Shown: piece by piece, positions 7,814 through 15,463 of the stretch
Position numbering within the stretch: the stretch's first letter is position 1
How the letters are laid out: the number at the start of each line of letters is the position of its first letter
Source: Fusobacteriota bacterium
Lineage (GTDB): Bacteria > Fusobacteriota > Fusobacteriia > JAPLKR01
Length of the DNA: 18,555 bases
Direction: 5' to 3'
NCBI GenBank assembly: GCA_026387965.1
Contig: JAPLKR010000037.1
Location: forward strand, 1 to 18,555
Notes under the pieces: generated by a model
What the model saw: only the letters and a program-made list of their open reading frames with translations
Database searches by the model: none
Told to the model about the DNA's origin: nothing
Position numbers and translations under genes: made by a program

Positions 7814-8415
7814 ATGGTGATTGACACCAAAATATTAGTCTTAAATAAAGAATATGCAGTTCTATAGTTTATTGGTAAAGGTAAGTCTGTGTACTCACAT
7901 CTTGCAGTAAATGAAAATAAGAATATGTAGTTGTAAAGAGAATGCATAGTTTTTATACATTTTCAAATAAGCTAGAAAGCGAAAAGTGTGCGCACTTAGT
8001 TTTAAAAATTTTAGGTATCTTGATTCCCAGCCTACTAGAAGCGGTTGACTGTTATACATTGGCAAAATCATATATTGAGGGAAAGCTCCTAGCAGAAGCA
8101 ACTTCTGAGGGAGTCTAGATCGATAGATACATTATTCAAATGGTAGAAATTTCTAAAAATCTTTAAAGTAAAGGTATTAATATTGATTATTTTCCAGTGA
8201 ATTTTGTTGTTAAAGGGAATATGCTTTACTATATTGATTGCGAAGTTAACTCTAATATGCCAGAGTACAGTTTTAAAAATTGGGAAATATATTGTTGGAT
8301 AACCCGTGAAGGGATACGCCACTATCTAGAACACCACTCTGACTCTAAACTCAATATAAATTTAGAGTCAGGTATTCCAATAAGACATTTTATTTTAGAA
8401 AATAGAGCAGGTTAA
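7814..8415 (+). pseudogene. Decayed kinase-like (phosphotransferase-fold) gene
   Basis: Read across lesions this would encode about 200 residues. It begins at ATG 7814 or GTG 7817 behind AGGAGG with VIDTKILVLNKEYAVL, then IGKGKSVYSHLA (a glycine-loop IGxGxS), and from about 7924 in the next frame YVVKRMHSFYTF with the expected lysine. Near the end come IDYFPVNFVV (catalytic D...N) and LYYIDCEVN (metal-binding D), the order seen in kinase-fold proteins. Lesions: TAG at 7865-7867, a one-base frameshift close to 7920, TAG at 8116-8118, and TAA at 8164-8166. With four independent breaks it is dead. The intact 3' stretch from 8197 is only 72 codons and lacks the nucleotide loop. It probably formed an operon with the DUF5714 gene. 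Confidence 0.8.
8340..8370. repeat. Inverted repeat at the 3' end of the pseudogene
   Basis: A perfect 10-bp inverted repeat TGACTCTAAA / TTTAGAGTCA with an 11-base spacer. There is no T-run after it on the plus strand, so it is not a standard intrinsic terminator. It may only be a structure left in a gene remnant. Confidence 0.5.
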
Positions 8416-8471
8416 TTATAGTTAGTTGCTTTATGTTTTAAAACAAGAGTGCTATATACATGGGAGAAAAT

Positions 8472-9662
8472 ATGAAACAATTTGAAAAAATTATATTAGA
8501 TGATATTAAAAATGGATTTTCGGGGGCAGTCTTAGCCATATATAAAGGAACTGAGCGCCTCTATCTAAACGCTTTTGGGTATAAAAGACGTTACTCTGAA
8601 AAATTTGAGGAGTTAGAAGTTGCGAATCGTGAGTTGATGGATGTTGAGACCCTCTTTGACATTGCCTCAAATAGCAAAATATATGGTACAACATTTGCGC
8701 TGATGAAGCTAGCGTATGAAAAAAAGATTGATATAGAAAGGCCCATTAGTGAATATATTAAAGGGTTTTCGATGCAAGGAGAGACTCCAAATATTAAGGA
8801 ACTACTTTCACACTGTTCAGGATTTGCTCCAGAGATTCATTTTTTTGATGCATCCATACCTGAACACCTTTACTCGCAAGAACGAAGCCGTACACTCTCT
8901 ATACTGCGGACGCAACTTTCTGCAGATTACCTAAAAGGAACAGAGCATGTCTACAGTGATATAAATTTTATGCTTCTCGGACTTTTAGTAGAGGAAGTAA
9001 CAGGGATGACTCAAGACAGGTACTTAGAAGTGAATTTTTTTAAGCCTTTAGGACTTAAATTTACGGGATATTCTCCCTTGAAAAGAGGGATATCCCCAAG
9101 TAAAATTGCTGTAACGCAAGCTGATGGGAATTCGTGTAATAATACCCAAAGCTTTCCTAATATGAGAAATTACTCTCTTAGAGGAGAAGTACATGATGAA
9201 AAAGCCTTTTACTCAATGGATGGTGTTGCTGGACACGCTGGTATCTTTACCACGATACTCGAACTTGAAGAGCTTGTAAACATCCTATACTACAAGGGAA
9301 GTTATAAAGGGATAACCTTTTTTAATTTTGAGACTCTCACTAAATTTTCACACTATAATTTAGGGGTAGATCCAAGTTTTGGCTTAGGATTTAGAAGGGG
9401 AGAGGGAGGTGGTATGAGAAAATTCTACGGACAAAATTCTTCTGAACGCGCATTTGGACACACTGGTTTTACGGGAACCCTTACCTTAATTGATCCCGAA
9501 AATGATATACGCATTATCTACCTATCAAATAGAATTCATGGTCCTATAACCGGTCGATTAGAGTTTATGGGACGCACTATGAGAAGTGGCCTTTATGGAG
9601 AAATTGTGGATGCCATTTACGATGAATTATTATGGAAAAATAAAATAGAAACAGGACTTTAA
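8472..9662 (+). CDS. Serine beta-lactamase-family hydrolase (class C/PBP4-like fold), cytosolic
   Basis: This is a 396-residue protein of the beta-lactamase/transpeptidase-like family (PF00144). The three catalytic motifs are visible: SxxK as S66-N-S-K69, the Y161-S-D motif, and H330-T-G332. DEKAFYSMDGVAGHAGIF (about 242-259) is also typical. No signal peptide or membrane segment precedes the domain, so it acts in the cytoplasm, which argues for an esterase or peptidase role (for example on muropeptides) and against antibiotic resistance. A start at 8460 is possible, but the ATG at 8472 has GGGAG five bases upstream and fits the family N terminus better. No convincing promoter was found just upstream, so it may depend on read-through from the DUF5714 promoter across the pseudogene. 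Confidence 0.85.
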   Translation: MKQFEKIILDDIKNGFSGAVLAIYKGTERLYLNAFGYKRRYSEKFEELEVANRELMDVETLFDIASNSKIYGTTFALMKLAYEKKIDIERPISEYIKGFSMQGETPNIKELLSHCSGFAPEIHFFDASIPEHLYSQERSRTLSILRTQLSADYLKGTEHVYSDINFMLLGLLVEEVTGMTQDRYLEVNFFKPLGLKFTGYSPLKRGISPSKIAVTQADGNSCNNTQSFPNMRNYSLRGEVHDEKAFYSMDGVAGHAGIFTTILELEELVNILYYKGSYKGITFFNFETLTKFSHYNLGVDPSFGLGFRRGEGGGMRKFYGQNSSERAFGHTGFTGTLTLIDPENDIRIIYLSNRIHGPITGRLEFMGRTMRSGLYGEIVDAIYDELLWKNKIETGL

Positions 9663-9684
9663 AAAAGTCCTGTTTCTATTTTAT
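9640..9684. terminator. Bidirectional terminator shared by the hydrolase and YgiQ genes
   Basis: A perfect 21-bp inverted repeat (9640-9660 and 9664-9684) with a 3-base loop, core ACAGGACTTT/AAAGTCCTGT. The A-rich left flank and T-rich right flank give U-tracts on both transcripts. The stop codons of both converging genes lie inside it: TAA at 9660-9662 (+) and TAG at 9678-9676 (-). Confidence 0.9.
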
Positions 9685-11373
9685 AAGAATATCTTTTTGT
9701 CGCTGTTTCATACTGGATTCTTTTTCTACAAAAAGCGAAGTTCGACTTCTATACCCTTTTTCCGTTAAATACATAAGCGTTGAATAAGTAGAAGGGGTTG
9801 GTGTGAAAATTTGAGTTTGTTCTGGTTTTATGTGTAAAACATCACGAGAGTAATCCTTTAAAGCGTACATATTAGAGATCTCACAGCCTGGATGTGCTGC
9901 AATAAAATAATAAGTCAAAAACATTTTAGGATTAATGGCATTTTTATAGATTGAAAAAAGCTCAATAAAATTATTTAGAACTTTACCACTTGGTTTTCCC
10001 ATTAAATCAAGAATTTTCTTTTCAGTATGTTCAGGTGCAATTTTCATCTGTCCAGATATATGATAGCATAGAACTTCTTCAAGATATTTTTTTCCAAACT
10101 CTTTATCTGCCATAATGAGGTCATAGCGTATTCCAGAAGCAATGAAGATATGTTTTATTTCAGGTATTTTTCTCAACTTTTCAAGCAACTTGAGAACTCT
10201 TAGATGGTTCACTTGAAGTCCTTTACAGGTATTTGGAAAGAGACAGCGATTTTCACTTTCTTCTGTAGGAGGACATGAACCAATTGTATGCCTTTTACTA
10301 CACTCGAAGCCATACATGTTTGCAGTTGGGCCACCCACGTCAGATATGATGCCTTTAAACTGCGCATGTTGTGTCATTAATTTAGCTTCTTCAATGATAT
10401 TAGTTTCAGAACGCATCGAGATATATTTGCCTTGATGTAAGGCAATAGCACAGAAATTACACTCCCCATAGCAGCCACGATGTGTGGTAATAGAAAATTG
10501 TGTTGTGTCTAGTGCCTTAACACTTCCCATTTTTTTGTAATAAGGATGTACATCGTTTTCAAATCCCATTGAATAAATTTTATCCATCTCTAGAGTTGTT
10601 AAGACAGCTTGGGGAGGCGTATGAATAATATAACGCTCATCTTGCTTTTGAGCAAGTATTTGAGCTGTTTTATAGTCCTGGTTATGGTAAAACAATTCAA
10701 AGGCTTTGGAATAATTTTCATGTGAGGATATGACTTCATCGAAACTTGGGAGCAATATTGCATTTGAAGGGGCTTTTTTATCAATATAACAGAGTCCTTT
10801 AATGGGTTTGTGGCTCTTTCTCTGCTCGATGGCGCGAGTAAGTTCTAATATCGTTTTTTCACCCATTCCATATACTAAAAAATTTGCCTTACAATCTATC
10901 AGAATAGATTTTCTGATTTTATCTTGCCAAAAATCATAGTGTGCAAAACGTCTTAAGCTCGCCTCAACCCCTCCGAGAACTATTGGTTTTTTCTCACTGT
11001 CAAATTGCTTGATTAAATTACAGTATGCAAGAGTAGCTCTATCGGGGCGCCGGGTGTTCTCTCCTCCAGGTGTTAAATCATCATGCCTTCGAGGTTTTTT
11101 AAGAGCGGTATAGTTTGAGACCATCGAATCCATTAGCCCTGCAGAAACTCCCCAATAAAGATTAGGAAGTCCAAGTCTTAAAATATCACTAGAATCTTTC
11201 AAACTAGGTTGAGCAATAATGCCAACCTTATAGCCGTAACTCACAAGCCATTTCCCTATAATTGCAATACCGTTATAAGTGCTATCAATATAAGTATCGC
11301 CAGAGACCAAAATAATATCGAGGTTTTTCCATCCTGATTTTTCCATTTCATCTTGCGTTGTAGGTAAAAACAT
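9676..11373 (-). CDS. YgiQ-family radical SAM protein (UPF0313)
   Basis: This is a 565-residue protein of the YgiQ family. The N-terminal part (about 15-170) carries the family motifs LVSGDTYIDSTYNGIAIIG, GENTRRPDRA and GGVEASLRRFAHYDFW. The radical SAM cluster motif is CxxxCxxC at C301, C305 and C308 (RGCYGECNFCAIALHQG). The substrate of this family is not established. The longer reading from ATG 11400 is rejected: the ATG at 11373 has AAAGGAG five bases upstream, and the promoter at 11402-11410 would start transcription near 11395, downstream of that first ATG. The gene is alone on the minus strand, converges on the beta-lactamase-like gene, and ends in the shared terminator. Confidence 0.92.
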   Translation of the reverse strand: MFLPTTQDEMEKSGWKNLDIILVSGDTYIDSTYNGIAIIGKWLVSYGYKVGIIAQPSLKDSSDILRLGLPNLYWGVSAGLMDSMVSNYTALKKPRRHDDLTPGGENTRRPDRATLAYCNLIKQFDSEKKPIVLGGVEASLRRFAHYDFWQDKIRKSILIDCKANFLVYGMGEKTILELTRAIEQRKSHKPIKGLCYIDKKAPSNAILLPSFDEVISSHENYSKAFELFYHNQDYKTAQILAQKQDERYIIHTPPQAVLTTLEMDKIYSMGFENDVHPYYKKMGSVKALDTTQFSITTHRGCYGECNFCAIALHQGKYISMRSETNIIEEAKLMTQHAQFKGIISDVGGPTANMYGFECSKRHTIGSCPPTEESENRCLFPNTCKGLQVNHLRVLKLLEKLRKIPEIKHIFIASGIRYDLIMADKEFGKKYLEEVLCYHISGQMKIAPEHTEKKILDLMGKPSGKVLNNFIELFSIYKNAINPKMFLTYYFIAAHPGCEISNMYALKDYSRDVLHIKPEQTQIFTPTPSTYSTLMYLTEKGYRSRTSLFVEKESSMKQRQKDILIK

Positions 11374-11401
11374 ATTACTCCTTTCAAATAGGGTATTCAT
11401 A

Positions 11402-11410
11402 ATTATACCA
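11402..11410 (-). promoter_or_regulatory. Extended -10 promoter element for the YgiQ gene
   Basis: On the minus strand there is TGGTATAAT, a perfect extended -10. At 17 bases upstream only TTCGTT is found, a poor -35, as expected for extended -10 promoters. The predicted start near 11395 leaves a leader of about 22 bases to the ATG at 11373. Confidence 0.65.
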
Positions 11411-11536
11411 TATTTTAATTCACTAACGAATGGAATTTATAAAATTATTCGCATTATGAAATTTCAAGTTTTTAATACAATAAATCATATAACACGACAA
11501 TCGATTAATTTTTATTATATAAAATCAAAGAATGTA

Positions 11537-11565
11537 TTGACAAATAGTTGAAAAAAGAATAAACT
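11537..11565 (+). promoter_or_regulatory. Sigma-A-type promoter of the branched-chain catabolic operon
   Basis: TTGACA (11537-11542, 6/6) is followed after 17 bases by TAAACT (11560-11565, 4/6). Transcription would start near 11572. The 45-base leader contains overlapping inverted repeats: TTACAA (11570-11575) with TTGTAA (11586-11591), and ACAAACATT (11572-11580) with AATGTTGT (11591-11598, one bulged base). These could be an operator or an mRNA hairpin. The remainder of the 11411-11616 gap shows nothing else I can support. Confidence 0.7.
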
Positions 11566-11616
11566 ATCATTACAAACATTAAATATTGTAAATGTTGTGA
11601 ATTATTAGGAGGATGT

Positions 11617-12693
11617 ATGTCAATTTTCAAAACTTTAGAAAAAACAGATCACGAGGAAGTAATTTTTTGTCATGACAAAGCAACGGGGTTAAAAGCCATT
11701 ATTGGGATTCATAATACGAAACTTGGACCAGCACTCGGTGGTTGCAGAATACTTCCATATGCAACTGAAGAAGAAGCAATTACTGATGTACTAAGACTTT
11801 CAAGAGGAATGAGCTATAAATCGGCCATTGCTGGGATTAATTTAGGTGGTGGGAAATCTGTAATTATTGCGGATCCTAAAACTCAAAAAACCGAGGCACT
11901 TTTTAGAGCATTTGGTAAATTTGTTGAGACGTTAAAAGGAAGATATTATACTGCAGAGGATGTGAACACATCTGTTGAAGATATGGATTTTGTAAGAATG
12001 GAGACAAAATATGTAACTGGAATTGATAAAGCATTAGGTGGAAGCGGAGATCCCTCTCCAATTACAGCATGGGGCGTATTTTGGGGGCTTAAAGCAGCTT
12101 GGGAAAGAAAAACAGGTAGAAAAGAGCTAGAGGGTGTTCGAGTATCTGTTCAAGGAATTGGCCATGTTGGGTATTGTCTATGTAAATTCCTACACGAAGA
12201 GGGAGCGAAACTTATCGTTTGTGATATGAATACAGCAGCAACTGAGCGTGTAAAAGAAGAATTTGGAGCTCACGTAGTTCATGTAAATGATATTTATGAT
12301 GTAGAGTGCGATATTTATTCGCCTTGTGCATTAGGCGCAACTCTTAATGAATTAACCATTCCTAAATTAAAGTGTAAAGTTGTAGCAGGCGCTGCTAATA
12401 ACCAACTTAAAGAGGAAGTGAGTGACGGCTCGGCGCTGCAAGAACGAGGGATACTCTATGCACCTGATTATTTAATTAATTCTGGTGGGGTAATTTCTGT
12501 ATATAATGAATTAAATGGAATTACAGCTACAGAATACTCAATGAATATGGCGCAAAGAAGAATTTACGGTACAACTCATAGAGTGTTTGATAAATCTGAA
12601 AAAGAAAATATTACGCCTCATATGGCTGCAAATAAAATTGCTGAAGAACGTATGACAATGGCTGCAAATATTCAAACTATTTATACAGCATGA
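11617..12693 (+). CDS. Leucine dehydrogenase (branched-chain amino acid dehydrogenase)
   Basis: This is a 358-residue NAD-dependent oxidative deaminase of the Glu/Leu/Phe/Val dehydrogenase family, close in length to leucine dehydrogenases (about 364). The catalytic lysines fall at K68 and K80 (SYKSAIAGINLGGGKS), the same numbering as the well-studied bacilli enzymes, and the aspartate is D115 (YTAEDVNT). The Rossmann motif is G180-I-G-H-V-G185 with D203 at the end of the second strand, as for NAD use. It converts leucine, valine and isoleucine to 2-oxoacids plus ammonia. AGGAGG lies six bases before the ATG. It is first in the operon and supplies substrate for VorBAC downstream. Preference for leucine over valine or phenylalanine is inferred from context, not proven. 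Confidence 0.92.
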   Translation: MSIFKTLEKTDHEEVIFCHDKATGLKAIIGIHNTKLGPALGGCRILPYATEEEAITDVLRLSRGMSYKSAIAGINLGGGKSVIIADPKTQKTEALFRAFGKFVETLKGRYYTAEDVNTSVEDMDFVRMETKYVTGIDKALGGSGDPSPITAWGVFWGLKAAWERKTGRKELEGVRVSVQGIGHVGYCLCKFLHEEGAKLIVCDMNTAATERVKEEFGAHVVHVNDIYDVECDIYSPCALGATLNELTIPKLKCKVVAGAANNQLKEEVSDGSALQERGILYAPDYLINSGGVISVYNELNGITATEYSMNMAQRRIYGTTHRVFDKSEKENITPHMAANKIAEERMTMAANIQTIYTA

Positions 12694-12702
12694 AAATAAT
12701 TA

Positions 12703-12733
12703 GATAGGGGAGGAAACTTCCCTATCAGTTTTT
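12703..12733 (+). terminator. Hairpin plus T-run between leucine dehydrogenase and butyrate kinase genes (possible attenuator)
   Basis: GATAGGGGAG (12703-12712) pairs with CTTCCCTATC (12717-12726) around a GAAA tetraloop, with one G-T pair. The stem is followed by AGTTTTT. This is a plausible intrinsic terminator inside the operon, which would make the dehydrogenase transcript more abundant than the downstream genes. Without a clear promoter before buk, partial read-through is the simplest reading. Confidence 0.7.
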
Positions 12734-12750
12734 AAACAAGTGAGGTAATC

Positions 12751-13824
12751 ATGAAAATATTAGCCATTAATCCTGGTTCAACAAGCACAAAAATATCACT
12801 ATACACTAATTTAAATGAAGATTTCACAGTAAATATTGCACATTTAACTGAAGAAATATCAAAATTTAAAAAAATTGCTGATCAATATGAGTTTAGAAAA
12901 GAAGAGATCTTAAAGGTACTTATTAATCATAATGTTGACCTAAGTTTAATTGATGTATTTGTTGGGCGAGGTGGACTCGTTAAACCCATAAAAAGTGGCG
13001 TGTACCCTGTGAATGAGGCGTTACTTAGAGATTTGAAAACCCCAGTACTCGGCGAACATGCAAGTAATCTAGGTGGTATACTTGCCTTTGAACTTGCAAA
13101 AAATTCTGGAAATAAACCATCATATATCGCTGACCCTGTTGTAGTAGATGAAATGTGTGATTTAGCCAGAATTTCAGGGCTTCCTGAAATTAGCAGAAGA
13201 AGTATTTTCCATGCGCTTAATCAAAAAGCAATAGCACGTCGTTATGCACGGGAAGTTGGCAAAAAATATGAAGAATTAAACCTCATTATAGCACATTTAG
13301 GTGGAGGGACAACTGTTGGTACCCATGAAAAAGGGAACGTTATAGATGTCAATGATGGATTAATTGGGGAAGGGCCGTTTACACCCGAACGTGCGGGTTC
13401 TCTTCCAGGTTTGCAACTGCTTGAAACATTTATAAATGATAAAAAATGCGATATTGAAGCTATGAAAAAGAGAATGACTGGTCAAGGTGGCTTAGTGGCT
13501 TATTTAGGGACAAATAATGCTAAAGCGATTGAAGAGAAGATTGAAGCAGGAAATGCCGAGTATGAATCCTTTATATTTGAAGCGATGGCATACCAAACAG
13601 CTAAGTGTATTGGAGAGATGGCGACAGTCTTAAAGGGAGAAGTGGATGCAATCATTCTTACAGGTGGGGTTGCGTATTCAGAATTTATCTCAAAAATCAT
13701 AAAAGAGCGTGTTGGGTTTATAGCACCAGTTATAAGAATGCCCGGGGAAAATGAGATGCAATCATTAGTAGAAAATGCCTATTATGCAACAATTGGCGAA
13801 TACTCGACTAAAGAGTATATCTAG
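12751..13824 (+). CDS. buk: Butyrate (branched-chain fatty acid) kinase
   Basis: This is a 357-residue acyl kinase of the acetokinase family. Phosphate-binding motif NPGSTSTK is at residues 7-14. IAHLGGGTTVGTHEKG (about 179-195) and DGLIGEGPFTPERAGSLP (about 202-219) are the butyrate kinase signatures. It makes ATP from butyryl- or isobutyryl/isovaleryl-phosphate and ADP, releasing the acid. Its setting between leucine dehydrogenase and the Vor genes points to branched-chain acyl-phosphates as physiological substrates, as in bacilli where buk sits with bcd in the bkd operon. The phosphotransbutyrylase normally adjacent is absent here. The ribosome binding site is TGAGGT, seven bases upstream. 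The stop codon overlaps the AGGAGG of the next gene. Confidence 0.95.
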   Translation: MKILAINPGSTSTKISLYTNLNEDFTVNIAHLTEEISKFKKIADQYEFRKEEILKVLINHNVDLSLIDVFVGRGGLVKPIKSGVYPVNEALLRDLKTPVLGEHASNLGGILAFELAKNSGNKPSYIADPVVVDEMCDLARISGLPEISRRSIFHALNQKAIARRYAREVGKKYEELNLIIAHLGGGTTVGTHEKGNVIDVNDGLIGEGPFTPERAGSLPGLQLLETFINDKKCDIEAMKKRMTGQGGLVAYLGTNNAKAIEEKIEAGNAEYESFIFEAMAYQTAKCIGEMATVLKGEVDAIILTGGVAYSEFISKIIKERVGFIAPVIRMPGENEMQSLVENAYYATIGEYSTKEYI

Positions 13825-13833
13825 GAGGATTTT

Positions 13834-14367
13834 TTGAAAAGAATTCAAATTATTACAGGACATTTTGGCAGTGGAAAAACTGAATTTGCAGTAAATTTTG
13901 CAAAATATCTTAAAAAAAATAGTGATGAAGGGATTTGCTTGGTAGATCTTGACTTAGTTAATCCATATTTTAGAAGCCGCGAGAAGACTGAAGTTTATAA
14001 AAACCTTGGCATTGAAATAGTTTCAAGTGATTTAGAAGGGGAAGCAGCGGATATTCCTTCAATTTCTGCAAGAATTCAGAAGATATTTGACACTAAAAAC
14101 CTTAAAAGTATTATTGATTTAGGTGGAGATTCAATGGGTGCTACAGCACTTAGAAGGTTTAGAGAATCATTTATTGAAAGTGAAATTGAAGTATGGTTTG
14201 TTATGAATGCCAATCGTCCTAATACTCAGTGTGTCGAAACTATTCTTGACTATGTCAAAAAATTAGAAACTGCAATTGAGCTTAAAGTATCTGGAATTAT
14301 CAATGCAACTCATATGTTAAAATACACGACATCCGAGCGCTTTAATGTGCCCAGATTTAGTAATTGA
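13834..14367 (+). pseudogene. P-loop ATPase gene, truncated at the C terminus by a deletion
   Basis: This gene starts with TTG behind AGGAGG. It encodes an MRP/CobQ-like P-loop protein with Walker A GHFGSGKT (9-16), a second motif LVDLDLVNPYFRSRE (about 37-52), and IIDLGGD (Walker B-like, about 93-99). I know such ATPases as regular companions of vor/kor operons in anaerobes, with about 230-250 residues. Here the protein is cut at 177. The family-like sequence ends at HMLKYTTSE (to about 14337), and the last nine residues are vorD sequence read in the wrong frame. The C-terminal 50-60 residues are missing, so I class it as broken, although the nucleotide-binding half is intact and could still be made. 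Its exact role, perhaps complex assembly, is not known to me. Confidence 0.75.
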
Positions 14368-14383
14368 AGTAGAAAGAGACTAA
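14339..14383 (+). pseudogene. vorD: Remnant of vorD, the ferredoxin-like delta subunit of VOR
   Basis: In the frame other than the ATPase tail the bases read ALMCPDLVIEVERD and then a stop (TAA 14381-14383). This is the usual C terminus of the small two-cluster ferredoxin subunit of 2-oxoacid:ferredoxin oxidoreductases, whose last cysteine is in MCPD. The upstream codon 14336-14338 is AGC where a cysteine (TGC) is expected, marking the junction. The remnant lies exactly where vorD belongs, right before vorB. A single deletion of a few hundred bases joining the ATPase gene to the end of vorD explains both broken genes. Confidence 0.7.
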
Positions 14384-14400
14384 AAATATAAGGAGATAAA

Positions 14401-15462
14401 ATGAATAAAGTATTAATGAAGGGAAACGAAGCTATTGCACTTGCAGCTATAAAAGCGGGATGTAAATGTTTTTTTGGTTATCCAATAACACCACAAAATG
14501 AAATTCCAGCATTTATGTCTGAAGAACTACCAAAAATTAATGGAAGTTTTGTTCAAGCTGAAAGTGAAGTGGCGGCTATTAATATGGTTTATGGTGCTGG
14601 AGGATGTGGTGTGAGAGTTATGACATCTTCTTCAAGCCCAGGAATTGCATTGAAACAAGAGGGGATATCGTATTTAGCAGGAGCAGAAATCCCTTGCTTT
14701 ATTGTTAGTGTTGGCCGTGGTGGCCCAGGTCTTGGCGGTATTCAACCTGCACAATCAGATTATTTCCAAGCTACTCGTGGTGGGGGGAATGGAGACTACA
14801 AAGTACCTGTCGTAGCACCAAATAGCATCCAAGAAGCCATTGATTGGACTTATAAGGCATTCGATATGGCAGATGAATATAGAACGCCTGTAATGATGCT
14901 GATAGATGGTTTAATCGGTCAGATGATGGAACCTGTAAGCTTTGAAAATCAGAGTTGTAAAGAATTTGATAGAAGTGGTTGGGCAACCACTGGAACAAAA
15001 GGGAAAAGAGACCCTCATATTATTAATTCACTCTACCTTGAACCTCGGGATCTTGAAATTCATTGTTTGAAACTTCAAGCGAAGTTTGATCTAATTCGAC
15101 AAAAAGAAGTAGCATGGGAAGAGCATAATCTTGAAGGTGCTGAAATTGTTGCCGTAGCTTATGGAATCACGTCAAGAATCGTAAAAAATTCCATTGAAAA
15201 GCTTAAAGAAAAAGGGATTAAAATGGGGCTGATTCGTCCAATAACTTTAAATCCATTTCCAGTTGAAGCTTTTAGTAACTTACCAAGATCTGTGAAATCA
15301 CTTATTTCAATAGAAATGAGTTTAGGACAAATGGTAGAAGATGTAAAACTTGCAAGTTGTGGAAAATATCCTGTAGACTTTTTTGGGCGTACAGGTGGAG
15401 TGATTCCAACTCCAGAAGAGATTGTAAATTACATTGAAAAACTCGTAAAGGAGGGCAAGTAA
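14401..15462 (+). CDS. vorB: 3-methyl-2-oxobutanoate (2-oxoacid):ferredoxin oxidoreductase alpha subunit
   Basis: This is a 353-residue alpha subunit of a 2-oxoacid:ferredoxin oxidoreductase. Family motifs are GYPITPQNEIPAFMSEELP (about 26-44), QAESEVAAINMVYGAGGCGVRVMTSSSSPG (about 56-85), the glycine-rich GRGGPGLGGIQPAQSDY (about 102-118), and the C-terminal segment SLGQMVEDVKLA. With VorA and VorC it oxidatively decarboxylates branched-chain 2-oxoacids to acyl-CoA plus CO2 and reduces ferredoxin in the cytoplasm. AAGGAG lies seven bases before the ATG. Substrate class (branched-chain over pyruvate or 2-oxoglutarate) is inferred from the operon with leucine dehydrogenase and butyrate kinase. 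The ferredoxin-like delta subunit that normally precedes it has been lost here. Confidence 0.9.
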   Translation: MNKVLMKGNEAIALAAIKAGCKCFFGYPITPQNEIPAFMSEELPKINGSFVQAESEVAAINMVYGAGGCGVRVMTSSSSPGIALKQEGISYLAGAEIPCFIVSVGRGGPGLGGIQPAQSDYFQATRGGGNGDYKVPVVAPNSIQEAIDWTYKAFDMADEYRTPVMMLIDGLIGQMMEPVSFENQSCKEFDRSGWATTGTKGKRDPHIINSLYLEPRDLEIHCLKLQAKFDLIRQKEVAWEEHNLEGAEIVAVAYGITSRIVKNSIEKLKEKGIKMGLIRPITLNPFPVEAFSNLPRSVKSLISIEMSLGQMVEDVKLASCGKYPVDFFGRTGGVIPTPEEIVNYIEKLVKEGK

Positions 15463-15463
15463 A

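Noticed and set aside
7814-8415. Stop codons of the kinase-like gene as recoded sense codons or a suppressed frame
   Set aside because: Both TAG and TAA occur, there is also a frameshift, and neighbouring genes use the same codons as normal stops.
8197-8415. Stand-alone 72-residue protein
   Set aside because: It is the open 3' piece of the broken kinase-like gene, starting at an internal codon with no proper ribosome site.
9066-9095. Imperfect inverted repeat GGATATTCTCCC / GAGGGATATCC
   Set aside because: Inside a conserved coding region, with a mismatch or bulge and no T-run; likely chance.
8472-9662. Antibiotic-resistance beta-lactamase
   Set aside because: Only the fold and the three general motifs are supported. 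There is no export signal, and most such cytosolic family members are not resistance enzymes.
11374-11400. Upstream ATG for the YgiQ gene
   Set aside because: It lies upstream of the predicted transcription start and contains the ribosome site of the real start at 11373.
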